A program made the translations under genes and the position numbers. From an uncultured Eubacteriales bacterium (GTDB lineage: Bacteria > Bacillota > Clostridia > Oscillospirales > Acutalibacteraceae), in contig CAKSLH010000003.1 of NCBI GenBank assembly GCA_934466515.1, positions 124,001 to 188,000 of the forward strand: 64,000 nucleotides of DNA. The letters are read 5' to 3'. Below, piece by piece: positions 1 to 8,206 of this stretch; position 1 is the stretch's first letter; the number at the start of each line of letters is the position of its first letter. Under the pieces are notes generated by a model, which was not told the origin of the DNA, searched no databases, and worked only from the letters and a program-made list of their open reading frames with translations.

Positions 1-2
1 TC

Positions 3-785
3 AGCCGAGTATTTAAAAAGCTTTCCGCCTGCTCGGACGCTTATTTTCAGGCTGTCACCGCAAGACGGTATACTTCAGACGGAAACGGCGAGGTTAGATT
101 TATAAACGATCAGGAAAGCGATACCCAGCTTGAATTCGATATAGCCGAGAAAACGGTTTTAAGCCTTGAACAGCTGCTTAAGGTAGGAACAAAGCAGTCT
201 TTAGACGGTTTTATAAACGGACTTTATGAAAACAATACCCCTGAAAACGCAAATCTTCTTGTAATGCAGATTATTGCTACCGTTTACAGAGTAGTAAGCG
301 CTGTTTCGGATAAAAGCGGACTTATGAAGCTTATTCAGGATAATCCCATATTTTCCCGCATGACCTCATACAGCAGCGAAAGCGTTATGAAAACGGAGCT
401 TACGAATTTCTGCATGAGCGCAAAAACAATTATCGAAAGCTCGCAGAAAAGAGACAGCGAGGTTTTATGCGACAGGGTTATCGAAATAATAGATAAGAAT
501 TTCGGCGACGAGGAGCTTTCTCTTACCGCCGTGAGCAACGAGCTTGCCGTAAGCCCGAATTATCTGAGCGCACTTATTAAAAAGACAAAGGGCAAGAATT
601 TCATCACCCTTTTAACCGAAAAAAGAATGAAAGCGGCTTATGATATGATAGTCTGCTCTTCTCTTAAAATGCTTGAAATTTCCGAAAAGTGCGGCTACAG
701 CGACCAGCATTATTTCAGCTATTGCTTTAAAAAATTCTACGGCGAATCGCCGAATAAATTAAGACAGTCGAGGGAAACGCAATGA
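3..785 (+). CDS. YesN/AraC-type response regulator, 5'-truncated
   Basis: The reading frame is open from the left edge (position 3) to TGA at 783-785, so 260 residues are visible and the N-terminal part, expected to be a CheY-like receiver, lies outside the window. The last ~100 residues form an AraC-type double helix-turn-helix (ELSLTAVSNELAVSPNYLSA, then a second helix pair ending in YFSYCFKKFYGESPNKLRQS). The middle ~150 residues are a poorly conserved linker usual in YesN-type regulators. The stop overlaps the next ATG by 4 nt (ATGA), which couples it to the sensor kinase. Inferred role: transcription factor of a sugar-responsive two-component system. The ATG at 264 is internal, not the start. 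Confidence 0.85.
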   Translation, partial: SRVFKKLSACSDAYFQAVTARRYTSDGNGEVRFINDQESDTQLEFDIAEKTVLSLEQLLKVGTKQSLDGFINGLYENNTPENANLLVMQIIATVYRVVSAVSDKSGLMKLIQDNPIFSRMTSYSSESVMKTELTNFCMSAKTIIESSQKRDSEVLCDRVIEIIDKNFGDEELSLTAVSNELAVSPNYLSALIKKTKGKNFITLLTEKRMKAAYDMIVCSSLKMLEISEKCGYSDQHYFSYCFKKFYGESPNKLRQSRETQ

Positions 786-2518
786 AAAAACGCTTAAAGC
801 CTGCAATCAGCCTTTCGGCGCTGACGGTCGCCGCGGTAGTCGCCGCATCGCTGACAGCCGTTTCCTGCACCGTTGCTATCTTCGCCTCGGTTTACGGAAA
901 TTCTCTTAAGCAAAACGCTAGGGTAAATACCGAGCAGACCGTCACTCAGGCGGCGGTTGCGGTTAACAATACCCTTGACTCAATGCGCTATGAGCTTGAC
1001 GGGATAACGGAGCTTTCAAAAAACAGCATTTCAAAGGAAGAATTCGCGGATAAAATAAGCTCGCTTTTAAAAATAAAAAGCGATATTGTTTCGGTTGCGG
1101 TTTACGGGGAAAACGGCGAAATAATTCAGTGTACGGGAAACAGCTCAAAAAACCTTAAAAATATTTATAAGGATTTGTCCTTTGATAAAAAAAGCTTTGA
1201 CGCGTCGCCCGAATTTTCCATTTCAAAGCCCCATGTTCAGACCCTCTTTGAGGGAAGCTATCCGTGGGTTGTCACAGCCGCAAAAAGGGCAGATGCTCCC
1301 GTTTTTGAAAACGGCGTTTATATAGCGGTCGATTTCAGCTTTGTAAAGCTTGCGGATTATATAGATAAGGTCGGCGTCGGAAGCCACGGATATTGCTATA
1401 TCGCGGATAACGGCGGAAATGTTATTTACCACCCTCAGCAGCAGATGCTGTTTTCGGGTCTTAAATCCGAAAGCACCGAGCCTGCGCAAAGTCTTTCGGG
1501 CGGAGTTGTTACAGAGGGTAAAAAAATAACCGCCGTAAGCTCCGTTTCAGACGGAAAATGGAAAATAATAGGCATCAGCTACACGGACGAATTTGAGGAC
1601 GAAAAGACCGCGCAGATATTTTTCAGCGTAAGCATTGCGTTTTTGTGCTGCTTTGCGGTATGCGTCGCGGTTGTGCTTATATATCAGAGGGTTTTTAATA
1701 AGCCTGTAAAAAGACTTATTAAGGATATGAAGGAATTTGAAAACAGCGCCGACAGCTTTGAATATAAAATAAGAAACAATTCGGTTAAGGAGCTAACAGA
1801 GCTTAATAATTCCTTTGCCCACATGTCGGGTGAAATTAAAAAGCTTATGGAAAAGGTGCGAAATGAGGAAACTCAGCTTAGAAAAACCGAGCTAAAGGCT
1901 CTGCAGGCGCAGATAAATCCGCATTTTCTTTATAATACGCTTGATTCTGTTCAGTGGATGTGCGAACAAGGAAAAAACAAGGACGCCGCCGCAATGGTAA
2001 GCGCTCTTGCCAAGCTTTTTAGAATAAGCATAAGCAGAGGAAAAGAGCTTATTCCAATCCGCGATGAGTTAAACCACGCTAAAAGCTATCTTATTATCCA
2101 AAGCTACAGATACCGCGACCAGTTTACTTATTCGTTTGATACCGACGAAAGCCTTACAGGGTATCTTTGCAATAAAATAACTCTGCAGCCCCTTATAGAA
2201 AACGCTATTTACCACGGGCTTGACCGCATGGTAGACGAGGGAGAGATAAAAATAACCCTTAAAAAAGCAGGAGACGGCTCGGACGATATCCTGTTTACGG
2301 TTTCCGATAACGGCGTCGGGATGACCGAGGAGCAGTGCGGAAAAATTCTTAAAAAGGAAAAGAGTGATTCGAGCGGAATAGGTGTTAAAAATGTCAATGA
2401 CAGGCTTAAAATTTATTTCGGTGAAAGGTACGGTCTTAGCATTAAAAGCGAGCTCGACGAGGGAACAGAGGTAACTGTCAGAATTCCGAGAATTGAGGAA
2501 AGCGGTGAAAACAAATGA
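782..2518 (+). CDS. Sensor histidine kinase, LytS/YesM type
   Basis: 578 residues: a first membrane helix (~10-35), an extracytoplasmic Cache-like sensing region (~36-275), a second helix (~280-305), a HAMP segment (~306-360), a His_kinase domain with the phospho-acceptor His381 in QINPHFLYNTLDS, and a C-terminal HATPase with N-box (PLIENAIYHGLD), DNGVGM and SSGIGVKNVNDRL. It phosphorylates the preceding response regulator. It overlaps both neighbours by 4 nt (ATGA at each end), so the three genes are translationally coupled. The downstream binding lipoprotein suggests that the ligand is sensed through a partner protein, as described for XylFII-LytS; that pairing is inference. Confidence 0.9.
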   Translation: MKKRLKPAISLSALTVAAVVAASLTAVSCTVAIFASVYGNSLKQNARVNTEQTVTQAAVAVNNTLDSMRYELDGITELSKNSISKEEFADKISSLLKIKSDIVSVAVYGENGEIIQCTGNSSKNLKNIYKDLSFDKKSFDASPEFSISKPHVQTLFEGSYPWVVTAAKRADAPVFENGVYIAVDFSFVKLADYIDKVGVGSHGYCYIADNGGNVIYHPQQQMLFSGLKSESTEPAQSLSGGVVTEGKKITAVSSVSDGKWKIIGISYTDEFEDEKTAQIFFSVSIAFLCCFAVCVAVVLIYQRVFNKPVKRLIKDMKEFENSADSFEYKIRNNSVKELTELNNSFAHMSGEIKKLMEKVRNEETQLRKTELKALQAQINPHFLYNTLDSVQWMCEQGKNKDAAAMVSALAKLFRISISRGKELIPIRDELNHAKSYLIIQSYRYRDQFTYSFDTDESLTGYLCNKITLQPLIENAIYHGLDRMVDEGEIKITLKKAGDGSDDILFTVSDNGVGMTEEQCGKILKKEKSDSSGIGVKNVNDRLKIYFGERYGLSIKSELDEGTEVTVRIPRIEESGENK

Positions 2519-3480
2519 AAATAAGAAAAATAACAGCCTTTGTTTTAAGCCTCTTGCTTTTATTCTCGCTTTGCGGCTGCAAAACGGATAAAAACAAAAA
2601 AATATATATCGCCGTTATCGCTAAATCCGTAAATTCCGATTTTTTTAAGAAAATGGAAAGCGGAGTGCAGTCCGCGGCTACGGAATATAATGTCAAAGTC
2701 ACCTTTGAGGGTCCTGAAAGCGAAGAGGACTATGAGGCGCAGAACGCGCTTATTGATAAGGCGGTGAAAAACAGCGCAGATGCCATAGTCCTTTCGGCTA
2801 TAGACTACACCCGCTCGGACAGAACGGTTGAAAGCGCGGTTAAAAAGGGAGTTAAGGTGATAACCGTCGACAGCGGAGTTTCAAGTAAGCTTGTCGATAT
2901 GTTTATCGGAACCGACAGCTTTGCGGCAGGAAAAGCGGCGGCTAAGGCAGGAATTGAAGCGTTTAATAATAATGTCGATATAAAAATCGGACTTATAAGC
3001 TTTTTGGAGACCACCGCAAACGGTCAGCAAAGAGAAAAAGGCTTTAAGCAGGCGGTGAGCGAGGCTGAAAAAGCGGAAATTGTAGCTTCAAGCCCGTCGG
3101 AAAGCAATGTCGAAAGTGCAAAGCAGGCGGCAATAAAGCTTATTTCCGAAAACCCCGGAATAAATATGCTTGCAGGCTTTAACGAATGGATAACTCTCGG
3201 TATCGGCGAGGCGGTAAAGGAGCTTGGAATTTCGGATAGGGTCTGCGCTGTAGGCTTCGATTCAAATTTAAATTCCGTTTCCATGCTTGAAACCGGCGAA
3301 ATGGATGTTCTTATAGTTCAGAATCCCTTTGCAATGGGCTATCTTGCGGTTAAAAATGCCGCCGCGCTTGTTGGCGGCGAGACCTCTTTTGAAAAAGAGG
3401 AATTCACGGCGGTTACAGCTGTGACTAAAAACAATATGTTCAGCGAAAGCATTCAAAAAACACTTTTTAGTTTTGATTAA
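2515..3480 (+). CDS. Periplasmic-binding-protein-like sugar lipoprotein
   Basis: 321 residues with a lipoprotein signal (hydrophobic stretch then LCGC, lipidated Cys near residue 22) followed by a type I periplasmic binding fold of the Peripla_BP_4 class (ribose/xylose/galactose binders): IYIAVIAKSVNSDFFKKMES at the start, the IVLSAIDYTRSD and KVITVDSGV strands, and GFDSN near the hinge. The ATG overlaps the kinase stop by 4 nt. No permease or ATPase follows, which favours a sensory rather than transport role: an extracellular ligand-binding partner for the kinase. The ligand is not readable from sequence; a monosaccharide is the family expectation. Confidence 0.85.
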   Translation: MKIRKITAFVLSLLLLFSLCGCKTDKNKKIYIAVIAKSVNSDFFKKMESGVQSAATEYNVKVTFEGPESEEDYEAQNALIDKAVKNSADAIVLSAIDYTRSDRTVESAVKKGVKVITVDSGVSSKLVDMFIGTDSFAAGKAAAKAGIEAFNNNVDIKIGLISFLETTANGQQREKGFKQAVSEAEKAEIVASSPSESNVESAKQAAIKLISENPGINMLAGFNEWITLGIGEAVKELGISDRVCAVGFDSNLNSVSMLETGEMDVLIVQNPFAMGYLAVKNAAALVGGETSFEKEEFTAVTAVTKNNMFSESIQKTLFSFD

Positions 3481-3504
3481 AATAAATTTTCAGGAGTGAA
3501 ATTT

Positions 3505-4497
3505 ATGTTTACGGCAAATTCGGACAGATATAATGTTATCCCTTATGTAAGGTGCGGAGAAAGCGGACTTAAGCTTCCCTCGCTTTCCTTGGGGCTTTGG
3601 CACAACTTCGGCGACAATGCTGATTTTGAAAATATGAAAAGCCTTATTTTCACCGCTTTTGATAACGGAATTACGCATTTTGACCTTGCTAATAATTACG
3701 GCCCTGCCCCCGGAAGCGCCGAAAGAAATTTCGGCAAGATTTTAAAAGAAGAGCTTTACTCTTACCGCGACGAAATAATCGTCAGCACCAAAGCGGGCTA
3801 CACCATGTGGGACGGACCTTACGGCGATTTCGGCAGCCGCAAATATCTTTTAGCGTCGCTTGACGCAAGCCTTAAAAGACTGGATCTTGATTATGTAGAT
3901 ATCTTTTATCACCACCGTCCCGACCCCGAAACGCCCTTAGAGGAAACAATGTCGGCTCTGTCTTCTGCGGTTTCGAGCGGAAAGGCGCTCTATGTCGGAC
4001 TTTCGAATTATAACGGCGAAACGCTTTATAAGGCGGCAGAGATTTTAAAGGAGCTAAAATGCCCGTTTGTCATAAATCAGAACCGCTATTCGATTTTTGA
4101 CAGAACAGTTGAGAAAAACGGTCTTAAAGATGCGTCTTATAAGCTTAAAAAGGGCATAATCGCATTCAGCCCCTTGGCTCAGGGAATGCTTACCGACCGC
4201 TATCTCCACGGAATTCCCGAGGATAGCAGAATTAAGACCGACGGCAGATTTTTAAAGGAATCCGCCATAACCCCCGAAAGATTAAAGCAAATTTCCGAGC
4301 TTAATTCTCTTGCTTTAAGCAGAGGACAAACCTTGGCTGAAATGGCGCTTTCATGGCTCCTTTCAAAAAAGGAAATAACCTCGGTGCTTATCGGCGCGTC
4401 AAAAACAAAGCAAATTCTTGATGATATAAAGGCATGCGAAAACACCGAATTTTCAGAAGAAGAGCTTAAGAAAATTGACAGCATTTCGCTCGGATAA
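3505..4497 (+). CDS. Aldo/keto reductase (YghZ-like)
   Basis: 330 residues, NADPH-dependent aldo/keto reductase of the YghZ/KCNAB-like group (AKR14-type, L-glyceraldehyde 3-phosphate/methylglyoxal reductases). The catalytic tetrad is visible: Asp and Tyr in HFDLANNYG, Lys in IVSTKAGY, His in DIFYHHRPDP; the cofactor segment SVLIGASKTKQI is near the C-terminus. The ATG at 3505 is preferred over a GTG at 3496 because AGGAG (3492-3496) overlaps the GTG and is correctly spaced for the ATG. It lies 24 nt after the binding protein and may be cotranscribed, hinting at a sugar-metabolism role. The exact substrate cannot be read. Confidence 0.88.
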   Translation: MFTANSDRYNVIPYVRCGESGLKLPSLSLGLWHNFGDNADFENMKSLIFTAFDNGITHFDLANNYGPAPGSAERNFGKILKEELYSYRDEIIVSTKAGYTMWDGPYGDFGSRKYLLASLDASLKRLDLDYVDIFYHHRPDPETPLEETMSALSSAVSSGKALYVGLSNYNGETLYKAAEILKELKCPFVINQNRYSIFDRTVEKNGLKDASYKLKKGIIAFSPLAQGMLTDRYLHGIPEDSRIKTDGRFLKESAITPERLKQISELNSLALSRGQTLAEMALSWLLSKKEITSVLIGASKTKQILDDIKACENTEFSEEELKKIDSISLG

Positions 4498-4515
4498 AAA
4501 ATAAATATTTATTTC

Positions 4516-4820
4516 GTGCCGTTAGGCACACATTGGTCTAATATCTAAAATCTAATGTCTAAAATCTAGAAGAATACCCCTCAGTCGCGCATAAAGCGCG
4601 CCGACGCTTTTCCTCCGGAAGACGGGAACCCTTTTGTCTGCTATCACAGACATTTCCCCTAACAGGGGAATCCCCTCTGTATTGACATTTGTCAATAAGA
4701 ATGGAGCCTTTTCTTTAGTCTTTGCAGAAACCAAAGCTTCCCCTTTAGACGAAAGGGGAGGTGGATTTGCCGAAGGCAAAGACGGAAGGGTTTGGTTATA
4801 TCAAGTGCCTGCAGGCACAC
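4516..4820 (+). repeat. Multi-hairpin intergenic repeat, copy A
   Basis: About 300 nt of consecutive short hairpins. It is bounded by two GTGCC-loop-GGCAC hairpins (4516-4529 and 4805-4818). Inside are a run of TCTAAT/TCTAAA heptamer-like units, CGCGC-ATAAA-GCGCG, a CCTCCGG/CCGTCTTCC region, TGTCTGCTATCACAGACA, TTCCCCTAACAGGGGAA, ATTGACATTTGTCAAT, CTTCCCCTTTAGACGAAAGG and TTTGCCGAAGGCAAA. Relative to copy C the block from CCTCCGGAAGAC to AACAGGGGAA is inverted. The 67-codon ORF inside is a by-product of the hairpins, not a gene. Confidence 0.85.
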
Positions 4821-4841
4821 ATATTTTTTATAATTAAAGCA

Positions 4842-4870
4842 TTGAATTTAAAGATAAAATAATTTATAAT
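4842..4870 (+). promoter_or_regulatory. Sigma-A-type promoter for the GNAT gene
   Basis: TTGAAT at 4842-4847, 17-nt spacer, TATAAT at 4865-4870, about 30 nt before the ATG. It lies just outside repeat copy A. Confidence 0.75.
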
Positions 4871-4901
4871 AGTATCACTTTAAAATTTGAGGTAAATTAT
4901 T

Positions 4902-5426
4902 ATGATTATAAGAAAAGCAAATGCTGATGATATTAAAAAAGCTTATAATGTTTATTCAAAGGTTCTTTTAAACGAAGAAGAGGGCAAAACCTCCATAGGC
5001 TGGATAAGAGGGGTCTATCCGACGGTTAAAACCGTGGAGGACGCAATATTCGCCGACGATTTCTTTGTTTATGAGGAAAGCGGCGAAATTTTAGCATGCG
5101 CCAGAATTAATCAGATTCAGGTTCCCGAGTACAGCAATGCCGACTGGGAGTATAAGGATGTTCCCGATGATAAGATTATGGTGCTTCACACCTTGGCGGT
5201 CGATCCCGACGCGGGCGGAAAGGGCATAGGCTCAAAATTTGTGGCTTTTTATGAGGAATATGCCCTTAAATCGGGATGTACACATCTAAGAATGGATACA
5301 AACGAGAAAAACCTAAACGCAAGAAGGCTTTATAATAAGCTCGGCTACACCGAGGCCGATATAGTCCCCTGCGATTTTAACGGAATAAAGGGCATACAGC
5401 TTGTCTGCCTTGAAAAAAAGCTTTAA
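4902..5426 (+). CDS. GNAT-family N-acetyltransferase
   Basis: 174 residues, the normal size for a single GNAT domain that transfers an acetyl group from acetyl-CoA to an amine. The acetyl-CoA site is visible as VLHTLAVDPDAGGKGIGSKF (the R/Q-x-x-G-x-G/A motif appears as GGKGIG), followed by the C-terminal NARRLYNKLGYTEAD motif. It is preceded by a good promoter and TTGAGGT ribosome binding site. It ends 10 nt before the PIG-L protein and is probably cotranscribed with it. The substrate is unknown. Confidence 0.85.
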   Translation: MIIRKANADDIKKAYNVYSKVLLNEEEGKTSIGWIRGVYPTVKTVEDAIFADDFFVYEESGEILACARINQIQVPEYSNADWEYKDVPDDKIMVLHTLAVDPDAGGKGIGSKFVAFYEEYALKSGCTHLRMDTNEKNLNARRLYNKLGYTEADIVPCDFNGIKGIQLVCLEKKL

Positions 5427-5436
5427 AGGAGAGCTT

Positions 5437-6852
5437 ATGAAGTTAAAAATTAAAATTGCGGCATTAGCTTTGATTTTTGTCTGCGCTTTTTCCGTTTTCG
5501 GATTTTTTGTAAGCGCCGAGGAAAAAGAAGCGTCAAAGCTTGATATAAATATGTCGCCGTCATCAATGAAGCTGTTTGACGGCGATTTTTTGTCATACGA
5601 AAAATTAAGCGGAAAATACAGTCTGGAATTAAAAGATGAGGCAAGATACATATATATTATATTTTTAAAAAATGCGGCTTCCTTTAAAATATCGGGAAAC
5701 GAAATTGAAAACAGCTTTTTGCATTGCCTTGTCGATTTAAAGGAAATCCCTCTTAATGATTTAAAAAATATAAATCTCGAATTTGAAAGCAATACCGAGG
5801 TAAGCGAAATTTCCGCTTTTTCGGACGGCGTTTTGCCATCTGATGTCGAGGATTGGAGCAAGCCCTGTGAAAAAGCAGACCTTCTGCTTGTTTCGACCCA
5901 TTCCGACGATGAACAGCTTTTCTTTGCTGGACTTCTTCCTTTGTATGCAGGCGAAAGAAAGTATAATGTTCAGGTTGCGTATTTTACCAACCATAATGTA
6001 AACTTTAAAAGAAACCATGAGCTTTTAAGCGGACTTTGGACGGTGGGAGTAAGAAACTATCCCGAAATCAGCGCTTTCCCCGACGCTTGGGCGGACGATA
6101 AGGACCACGCCCTTAAAAATCTCGCAAAGGCAGGATTTTCTTATGCCGACGCGGTAGAGTATCAAACCTATCTTATAAGAAAATATAAGCCTCTTGTTGC
6201 GGTAGGCCATGATTTTGCCGGAGAATACGGACACGGTCAGCATATTTTAAATGCGGCGACTCTTACAGAGGCGGTTATGAATTCCGGAAATGACAGCTTC
6301 TGCCCCGACATTGCCGAAGCTTACGGCGTTCATACCGTAAAGAAATATTATGTACATTTATATAATGTAAATCAGATAAGCCTTAATATCGACGAGCCTC
6401 TTGGAAGCTTCGGCGGGAAAACCGCATTTAATGTAACTCAGGAGGGCTTTGAAAAGCATAAGTCTCAGCATAACACTTGGTTTAAGGCTTGGCTTAACGG
6501 CGCGGACGGCAAAAACACAAAGGCTTCCTCTATAAAGAAATATTCTCCCTGTCTTTACGGGCTTTATAAAACCGAGGTCGGCGAGGACGTTTTGAAAAAC
6601 GATATGTTTGAGAATATCGTGACCTACAAAGAGCAGGAGGAGTTAGAGGCAAAAAGGCTTGAGGAAGAGAAAAAAGCAGAGGAACAAAGGAAAGCCGAAA
6701 TAAAAGATAAACAGGAAAAAACCGAAAAAACAGATAAAAAAAGCAATAAAAGAATAGCTGTTTATTTGGTTTTTGCGGTAGTTCTTACGGATATAATTCT
6801 GTTCGTGACGGTTTTTGCCGTAAAAAAGAAAAAAATTAAAAAAAACACTTGA
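5437..6852 (+). CDS. Secreted, tail-anchored PIG-L family deacetylase
   Basis: 471 residues. The start at ATG 5437 is chosen because AAAGGAG lies 6 nt upstream. Signal peptide ~1-26, a ~110-residue N-terminal beta-rich region, then a PIG-L (LmbE-like) zinc-dependent N-acetylglucosaminyl deacetylase domain with THSDDE at 154-159 (family consensus is PHPDDE) and the second metal motif GHGQH at 265-269. A Glu/Lys-rich charged linker (~395-440) leads to a C-terminal membrane helix (~444-465) and Lys-rich cytoplasmic end. It therefore should sit on the outer face of the membrane and act on a surface glycan or glycolipid. The substitution of Pro by Ser in the DDE motif is tolerated in the family. 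Confidence 0.82.
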   Translation: MKLKIKIAALALIFVCAFSVFGFFVSAEEKEASKLDINMSPSSMKLFDGDFLSYEKLSGKYSLELKDEARYIYIIFLKNAASFKISGNEIENSFLHCLVDLKEIPLNDLKNINLEFESNTEVSEISAFSDGVLPSDVEDWSKPCEKADLLLVSTHSDDEQLFFAGLLPLYAGERKYNVQVAYFTNHNVNFKRNHELLSGLWTVGVRNYPEISAFPDAWADDKDHALKNLAKAGFSYADAVEYQTYLIRKYKPLVAVGHDFAGEYGHGQHILNAATLTEAVMNSGNDSFCPDIAEAYGVHTVKKYYVHLYNVNQISLNIDEPLGSFGGKTAFNVTQEGFEKHKSQHNTWFKAWLNGADGKNTKASSIKKYSPCLYGLYKTEVGEDVLKNDMFENIVTYKEQEELEAKRLEEEKKAEEQRKAEIKDKQEKTEKTDKKSNKRIAVYLVFAVVLTDIILFVTVFAVKKKKIKKNT

Positions 6853-6877
6853 TTTTATATTTTGTTTATGATATTAT
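6849..6877 (+). promoter_or_regulatory. Promoter of the ribosomal protein cluster
   Basis: TTGATT at 6849-6854, 17-nt spacer and TATTAT at 6872-6877. The -35 overlaps the stop codon of the PIG-L gene. Transcription would start near 6884 and give a leader of about 275 nt. Confidence 0.75.
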
Positions 6878-6883
6878 ATCAAG

Positions 6884-7143
6884 GTACGCTGCGTAAATGC
6901 GGCGTTATACATGCGTTGATGCGGGAGGTGGCCGACCGTCGAGTCGGGAAATTTCCGCGGAGTATGTCCGATTTTAAACCGGGCGAAAGAACTTCTTGAG
7001 GGTATGGAAATACTTGCGAATTTCTGTACCAACGGCAGCTTGGCTGCTGTTCCGGAATTGACTGCGACCCCAGCAATTGCCGGTTTTATAATGTGCCTAT
7101 AAGAAAAACACGGCACGGTGTAAGTTTTGCCCGCCAACCAATC
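6884..7143 (+). promoter_or_regulatory. Long structured leader of the S10 operon
   Basis: About 260 nt of GC-richer non-coding sequence between the promoter and rpsJ. It carries several potential stems, for example CCGGAATTG (7053 region) with CAATTGCCGG, and CAGC-TTG-GCTG just upstream. The overlapping reverse-strand ORFs have no ribosome binding site or family resemblance. The S10 operon is classically autoregulated by L4 through its leader in Gammaproteobacteria; whether this leader does the same is inference. No U-rich intrinsic terminator was found inside it. Confidence 0.5.
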
Positions 7144-7160
7144 AAGGAGGCGAAATTCAC

Positions 7161-7472
7161 ATGGCAGTGAAAGAAAAAATCCGAATTCGTATCAAGGGTT
7201 ACGATCACGCGCTTGTAGACCAGTCCGCTGAAAAGATAGTGGAAACCGCTAAACGTACAGGTGCAAGGGTTTCAGGTCCCGTACCGCTCCCGACAGAAAA
7301 AGAGATCGTTACAATCCTTCGTGCTGTTCACAAATATAAGGACAGCCGCGAACAGTTCGAAATGAGGACTCACAAAAGACTTATTGATGTTATCAGACCT
7401 TCTAATAAGACGGTCGAGGCACTCACAGGTCTTGAGCTCCCCGCTGGTGTTGAAATCGAAATCAAGCTTTAA
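7161..7472 (+). CDS. rpsJ: 30S ribosomal protein S10
   Basis: 103 residues, full length. It begins KEKIRIRIKGYDHALVDQSA and contains the conserved GPVPLPTEKE and HKRLIDV segments. S10 is a 30S head protein and also NusE, the NusB partner in antitermination. It is the first gene of the cluster, with AAGGAGG 9-15 nt upstream. Confidence 0.98.
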   Translation: MAVKEKIRIRIKGYDHALVDQSAEKIVETAKRTGARVSGPVPLPTEKEIVTILRAVHKYKDSREQFEMRTHKRLIDVIRPSNKTVEALTGLELPAGVEIEIKL

Positions 7473-7555
7473 TATACATTATATATTTAAAGCGGCCTTT
7501 TCGCGCCAAGGTCAAGTCGGCTTAGGCTGACCAATAACCAAAGGAGGAAATTTTA

Positions 7556-8188
7556 ATGCAAAAGGGAATCATCGGAAAAAAGCTCGGCATGACCCAGCTT
7601 TTTGATGAAAAGGGGAACGTAGTTCCCGTAACCGTAATTGAAGCAGGCCCCTGCGTAGTATCGCAGAAGAAGACCGCTGAAAACGACGGTTATGAAGCAG
7701 TTCAGATCGGCTTCGGCGATATGAAAGCTTCAAAGGTAAAGAAGCCTGCAAAGGGACACTTTGCAAAAGGCGATGTCGCTCCGAAGAAGGTTCTTCGTGA
7801 ATTCAGACTTGAGGATACCTCCGCTCTGAATGTCGGCGACATAATCAAGGCAGATGTTTTTGCTGAGGGCGACAGTGTAGATGTCAGAGGAACTTCAAAG
7901 GGTAAGGGATATGCCGGCACAATCAAGCGCTGGAATTTCTCAAGACTCAAAGAGACTCACGGTACCGGTCCTGTTCACCGCCACGGCGGTTCTCTCGGTG
8001 CCTGCTCAACTCCCTCGAGAGTTTTCAAGGGTAAGAAGATGGCAGGTCACTTGGGACATGAGCGCGTAACCGTTCAGAACCTCAGCGTAGTTAAGGTTGA
8101 CGCAGAAAAGAATATCATCGCAGTCAAGGGTGCGGTTCCCGGACCCAAGGGCGGAATCGTAGTTCTTTTCAACAGCGTTAAAGCTTAA
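7556..8188 (+). CDS. rplC: 50S ribosomal protein L3
   Basis: 210 residues with the diagnostic L3 start (GIIGKKLGMTQLFDEKG) and the glycine/histidine-rich extended loop FSRLKETHGTGPVHRHGGSL that reaches the peptidyl transferase centre. An 83-nt spacer separates it from rpsJ; it contains a possible small hairpin but no clear terminator. Confidence 0.98.
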   Translation: MQKGIIGKKLGMTQLFDEKGNVVPVTVIEAGPCVVSQKKTAENDGYEAVQIGFGDMKASKVKKPAKGHFAKGDVAPKKVLREFRLEDTSALNVGDIIKADVFAEGDSVDVRGTSKGKGYAGTIKRWNFSRLKETHGTGPVHRHGGSLGACSTPSRVFKGKKMAGHLGHERVTVQNLSVVKVDAEKNIIAVKGAVPGPKGGIVVLFNSVKA

Positions 8189-8206
8189 GGGAAGGAGTGT
8201 TGAGTT

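Noticed and set aside
264..266. ATG at 264 as the start of the first gene
   Set aside because: The frame is open back to position 3 without a stop, and the remaining protein would lack the upstream part of a response regulator.
4540..4570. TCTAAT/TCTAAA tandem units as a CRISPR-like array
   Set aside because: Units are ~7 nt and contiguous, with no spacers of constant length and no cas genes nearby.
4634..4837. 67-codon ORF inside repeat copy A (and a 75-codon one on the other strand)
   Set aside because: Built entirely from hairpin arms; no ribosome binding site; corresponding frames in the other copies are broken or differ.
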